This document shows positions 61,201 to 64,000 of a DNA stretch of 64,000 nt, piece by piece. Positions within the stretch are counted from its first letter, which is position 1; each line of letters opens with the position of its first letter. The notes under the pieces are model-generated. The model had not been told where the DNA came from. It saw nothing but the letters and a program-made list of their open reading frames with translations, and ran no database searches. Source of the DNA: Agelaius tricolor. Lineage: Eukaryota; Chordata; Aves; Passeriformes; Icteridae. The stretch spans positions 83,802,881-83,866,880 of the forward strand of contig JALJCS010000001.1 in assembly GCA_023055355.1 (NCBI GenBank). The letters are read 5' to 3'. The position numbers were made by a program, and so were the translations under genes.

Positions 61201-63793
61201 CAGCTCAATTAGTCCTACCACCATCTGGACTGGGAGTAGCTGTTGAAGTGGCAACAAGTTGCAGGGCCTGCAAGTGCTAGGAGTACTAGCCTCATAAAGG
61301 CCGGGGAAAGGGAGTAAATCAGCAGCAGGATCATGGAGAGTGTTGACCTAACTGTGCAGCAGCAGCAGCAGCAAACATCAGATTTAGGATGTGCTTTCTG
61401 CAGTGGGTGCCCTGCCTTGTGTGTTGCTGAGATTATATGCTCCTTTTCTTTCAAATGGAAGGTGCTGAGCATATTTCTCATGCAGCAGTCCACTTGCAGC
61501 CATGGGGGTTTCTGTGGGCTTATCTGTCTGGAGATGTCCCTGTCAGCCACAAAATAAATAAAGACCATGCAGAAAGTATTGGAAAGAAAATTAAAAAACG
61601 AAACAAAAGAACAAAATATCCAGTAGTACTGGGGATATAATTTCCCCAGCAAGATCGTGGAAGGAACTATACACATTTTCCATTTGCCTATGGGAAATTT
61701 ATTTGGTTGGCCTGGTAGGTTTGCTGAGTACATTGTGTTCTCTTAGGAGAGAAATAAATCGTTTGAGGTTGAATAACTCGTGCTTTTCATTGTGGAAAAG
61801 AGTATCTAAAGAGTTGATTAGCACATGGTAGACAAGACATTTCATCTCACTATGCCTCTGTTTCCTCTGTTTGTAAACAGCAAGCAAATTTTAGGCATCA
61901 TGAGGTGTAAAGACAGAAGCATGTATGGGGGATTATTACAAATGTAGTAAAAAGACAAAAGTCTGGCTCTGATGTTTATCTGATATTTAAATAAATGGTC
62001 CTTGATGTCAGAGAAAGTCTTAAGTTTTCTCAGTGCTTTTTTGATCAAAATGTTTTTCTGGATCCTAGAGCAAAATTAACTGATTTGTCATGATAGGATA
62101 ATTTTATATTTAGAATCTAGTTTAGTTTCCCGATGTCATAATTTGTCAATTATTTCTACATTATTTCTTTAAAAATATTGATTCTGAGGTTTGAAAAGCT
62201 GGAGGTATTTAAGAAAATCTTTTTATTAATATATGTTCTAGTGAAAATGCAGTGACAGTTTTTAACCTTAAGACTTAACCAGAAAAGCCACAAGCAAGGT
62301 AATGCACTGACTTTAGAGTACTATGGATCTGCCTACATACTCCTTCCAGCAGTTCTGAGCAGCAGCCATAGCTACTGTGTGTTGAAAAATGGCCTGTGCA
62401 TTGGAGCATCCTGAGTCAGAGCTTTAGAGACAGGAGAATTTACTGGTGAATACTGGCAGCTGGATGGACAAGGAACCCCATCTTATTTCTTGCTCCAGTG
62501 TCCACATAAACACAAATAACACATGGGTTTGAAAAAGTTCTATCTGTAGGTGGCACCCATGCTTATCAGAACAGGGCTTCCCTGCTCTTTTTTTCTCCAT
62601 CTCAGTGAAAATTATCTGAACTCTGCTAGAATCATCAAAAAGGAGGTAGGATAAATCATATATGTAATAAATAAATAAAATTATAGCTATCTTTTATTTC
62701 AAATTTTCATATTTTATGAGATCAAGCACCTCAGATATTACCTGAGCTAGCAAAAGAAAATGAAGAACATAACAAACCAACTCAAATATGAAGGAGGCCT
62801 AAAAATACACCATGATTTCTCCTTAAAGACTTCTGCTGAGGTTTTTCAATAAGTTGAGACAGCCCTTTCAAAGGCATCACTTCTCATTAGTGGTTGATAT
62901 GAAGTACTGCTTCTAGTGGTGTCAGCTCAGGACAGGGAAAGGAGAGGTAGTCCTGAGCATTTTTGATGGCAATAATAAATCTAAATAAATACATCCACAA
63001 AATTAAAAGTGCCCAGGGGATAGATAGCTCCTGAGGACATCCTTAGCACTCTACAGCCTAGGACACTGTAAACAGTGATAACTTTAACCAGGTGACTGGA
63101 CCTACAAAGTTGGTTTTCTGGCTATTCACCTGAATCACCTTCCCTAGGAAATCCTAAAGCTTACTGGTGGCATGCAAAGGGATAGCAGAAACTAGTGTCC
63201 TTTTGTTATTTGCAAGAACTAGTAGTGTCATGCTGTAGGTATCCATGGAAGAGTGTAGCAGGGGTTTAATGCCTAAGAAAAAATACTCCTGTGATTGAAA
63301 TTAGGGCTGTGTCTCAAATCCATGAATTATGATAAAATTGGAAATACTATAAAATATACTGAGATAGGACAGGATATGATTGGCTTTAAATGCCAGTAAC
63401 AGTCATTAGAAAAAAAGTTTTTTTACCTTCAATTCCCTGTGACTGGGGCAAATTTCTCTACCATCAGTTTTTATTTAAAGCAGTGAACAGGCCACTGAAT
63501 TAGATGCACAAGTAGAGGATGAATGCTTTCTATTCAGCTGATTCTTGTGGAAGAAATTCACCAAAGATATGCACCTGCTGCTGTTTTTCACCCTCCTAAT
63601 GTCTCCAGGAGAAAATCTTACTTGATGAATGGGGAATGGGTGTTTGGAAAAAAAGGCTAGAGCTAAAAGCTGGCATGCATTCAACTTCTGCCTTAAGTCC
63701 AAAGGGTGCACTCTCATCAATGCTCTCTTGTTTTGTGTCCAGCTGTGAAGTCACAGAAGAGCTGTACTTCAAACATTTGTCTTGTCCAAATCA
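61201..63793 (+). other. MYT1L: MYT1L intron, continued
   Basis: It contains five CAG units at 61357-61371 inside a 172-codon minus frame (61215-61733) that shows no known domain. No next MYT1L coding exon was found. Confidence 0.5.
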
Positions 63794-64000
63794 AGAGTCA
63801 CAGAATTGTTAAGGTTGGACGAAGACCTTTGAGATCATAGTGTGCAGCCATTAACTCAGCAATGCCCAGTCCATCACTAAACCATGTCTCCAAGTGCCAC
63901 ATCCAAACATCTTTGAAATACCCATATCCCTAGTGAGTCAAACACTTCCCTGGGCATCCTGTTCCAATGCTTGATAATCCTTTCACTGAAGAATTTTTTC
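63794..64000 (-). mobile_element. CR1 3' end, cut by the window edge
   Basis: It starts AGAGTCACAGAATTGTTAAG and continues GGTTGGACGAAGACCTTTGA, CAAGTGCCACATCCAAACAT and CCTGGGCATCCTGTTCCAAT, the canonical CR1 3' region in reverse. It runs off the end of the window. Confidence 0.93.

Noticed and set aside
61357..61373. CAG run as a polyglutamine gene
   Set aside because: Only five CAG units plus CAA in a 74-codon frame with no coding support.
61215..61733. 172-codon minus-strand open frame, the longest in the window
   Set aside because: No known domain; its Cys run is just the CAG repeat read in reverse, and it lies within a MYT1L intron with no splice or promoter support.
1..64000. CRISPR arrays, tRNA or rRNA genes, bacterial operons
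   Set aside because: No regularly spaced repeats with unique spacers, no cloverleaf genes and no dense coding were seen; the DNA is vertebrate intronic.

Overview
The window looks like nuclear DNA from a bird. It is AT-rich and CpG-poor, with no dense coding. Its recognisable interspersed repeats are CR1 LINE fragments with the avian CR1 3' end (tandem GAATCACA/GAATCATA-type octamers) and two solo retroviral LTRs, one matching the avian ERVL LTR layout. No bacterial, plasmid or phage features, CRISPR array, tRNA or rRNA was seen.

One protein-coding gene can be supported: the 5' coding end of MYT1L (myelin transcription factor 1-like, a neuronal CCHHC zinc-finger transcription factor) on the + strand. 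Three short coding exons (54034-54088, 54271-54304, 54606-54668) splice in frame to encode the start codon, a basic N-terminus and all but the last cysteine of the first CCHHC finger. The next coding exon was not found before 64000. The first 54 kb is therefore probably 5'UTR intron (or far-upstream sequence) of MYT1L, and the last 9.3 kb the start of its next long intron.

Layout: 1-1743 unannotated; 1744-4535 long CR1 with decayed endonuclease and reverse transcriptase; 4536-11392 unannotated apart from CR1 scraps; 11393-12160 and 15236-16300 CR1 fragments; 16692-16747 near-perfect hairpin; 22202-23024 solo LTR with duplicated U3 blocks; 26305-26374 CATC microsatellite; 29838-30359 solo ERVL-type LTR; 34998-35140, 39352-39545, 47567-48062 and 50320-50765 CR1 fragments; 54034-54668 MYT1L exons; about 59740-61200 a stretch that reads like conserved non-coding regulatory DNA; 63794-64000 a CR1 running off the end.

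All clear CR1 copies and both LTRs lie on the minus strand, antisense to MYT1L. The other open reading frames look like chance or transposon frames. I found no convincing new biological system. The best leads are the compact exon cluster including a 34-nt exon, the candidate enhancer block downstream, the 25-bp hairpin and the strand bias of the repeats.
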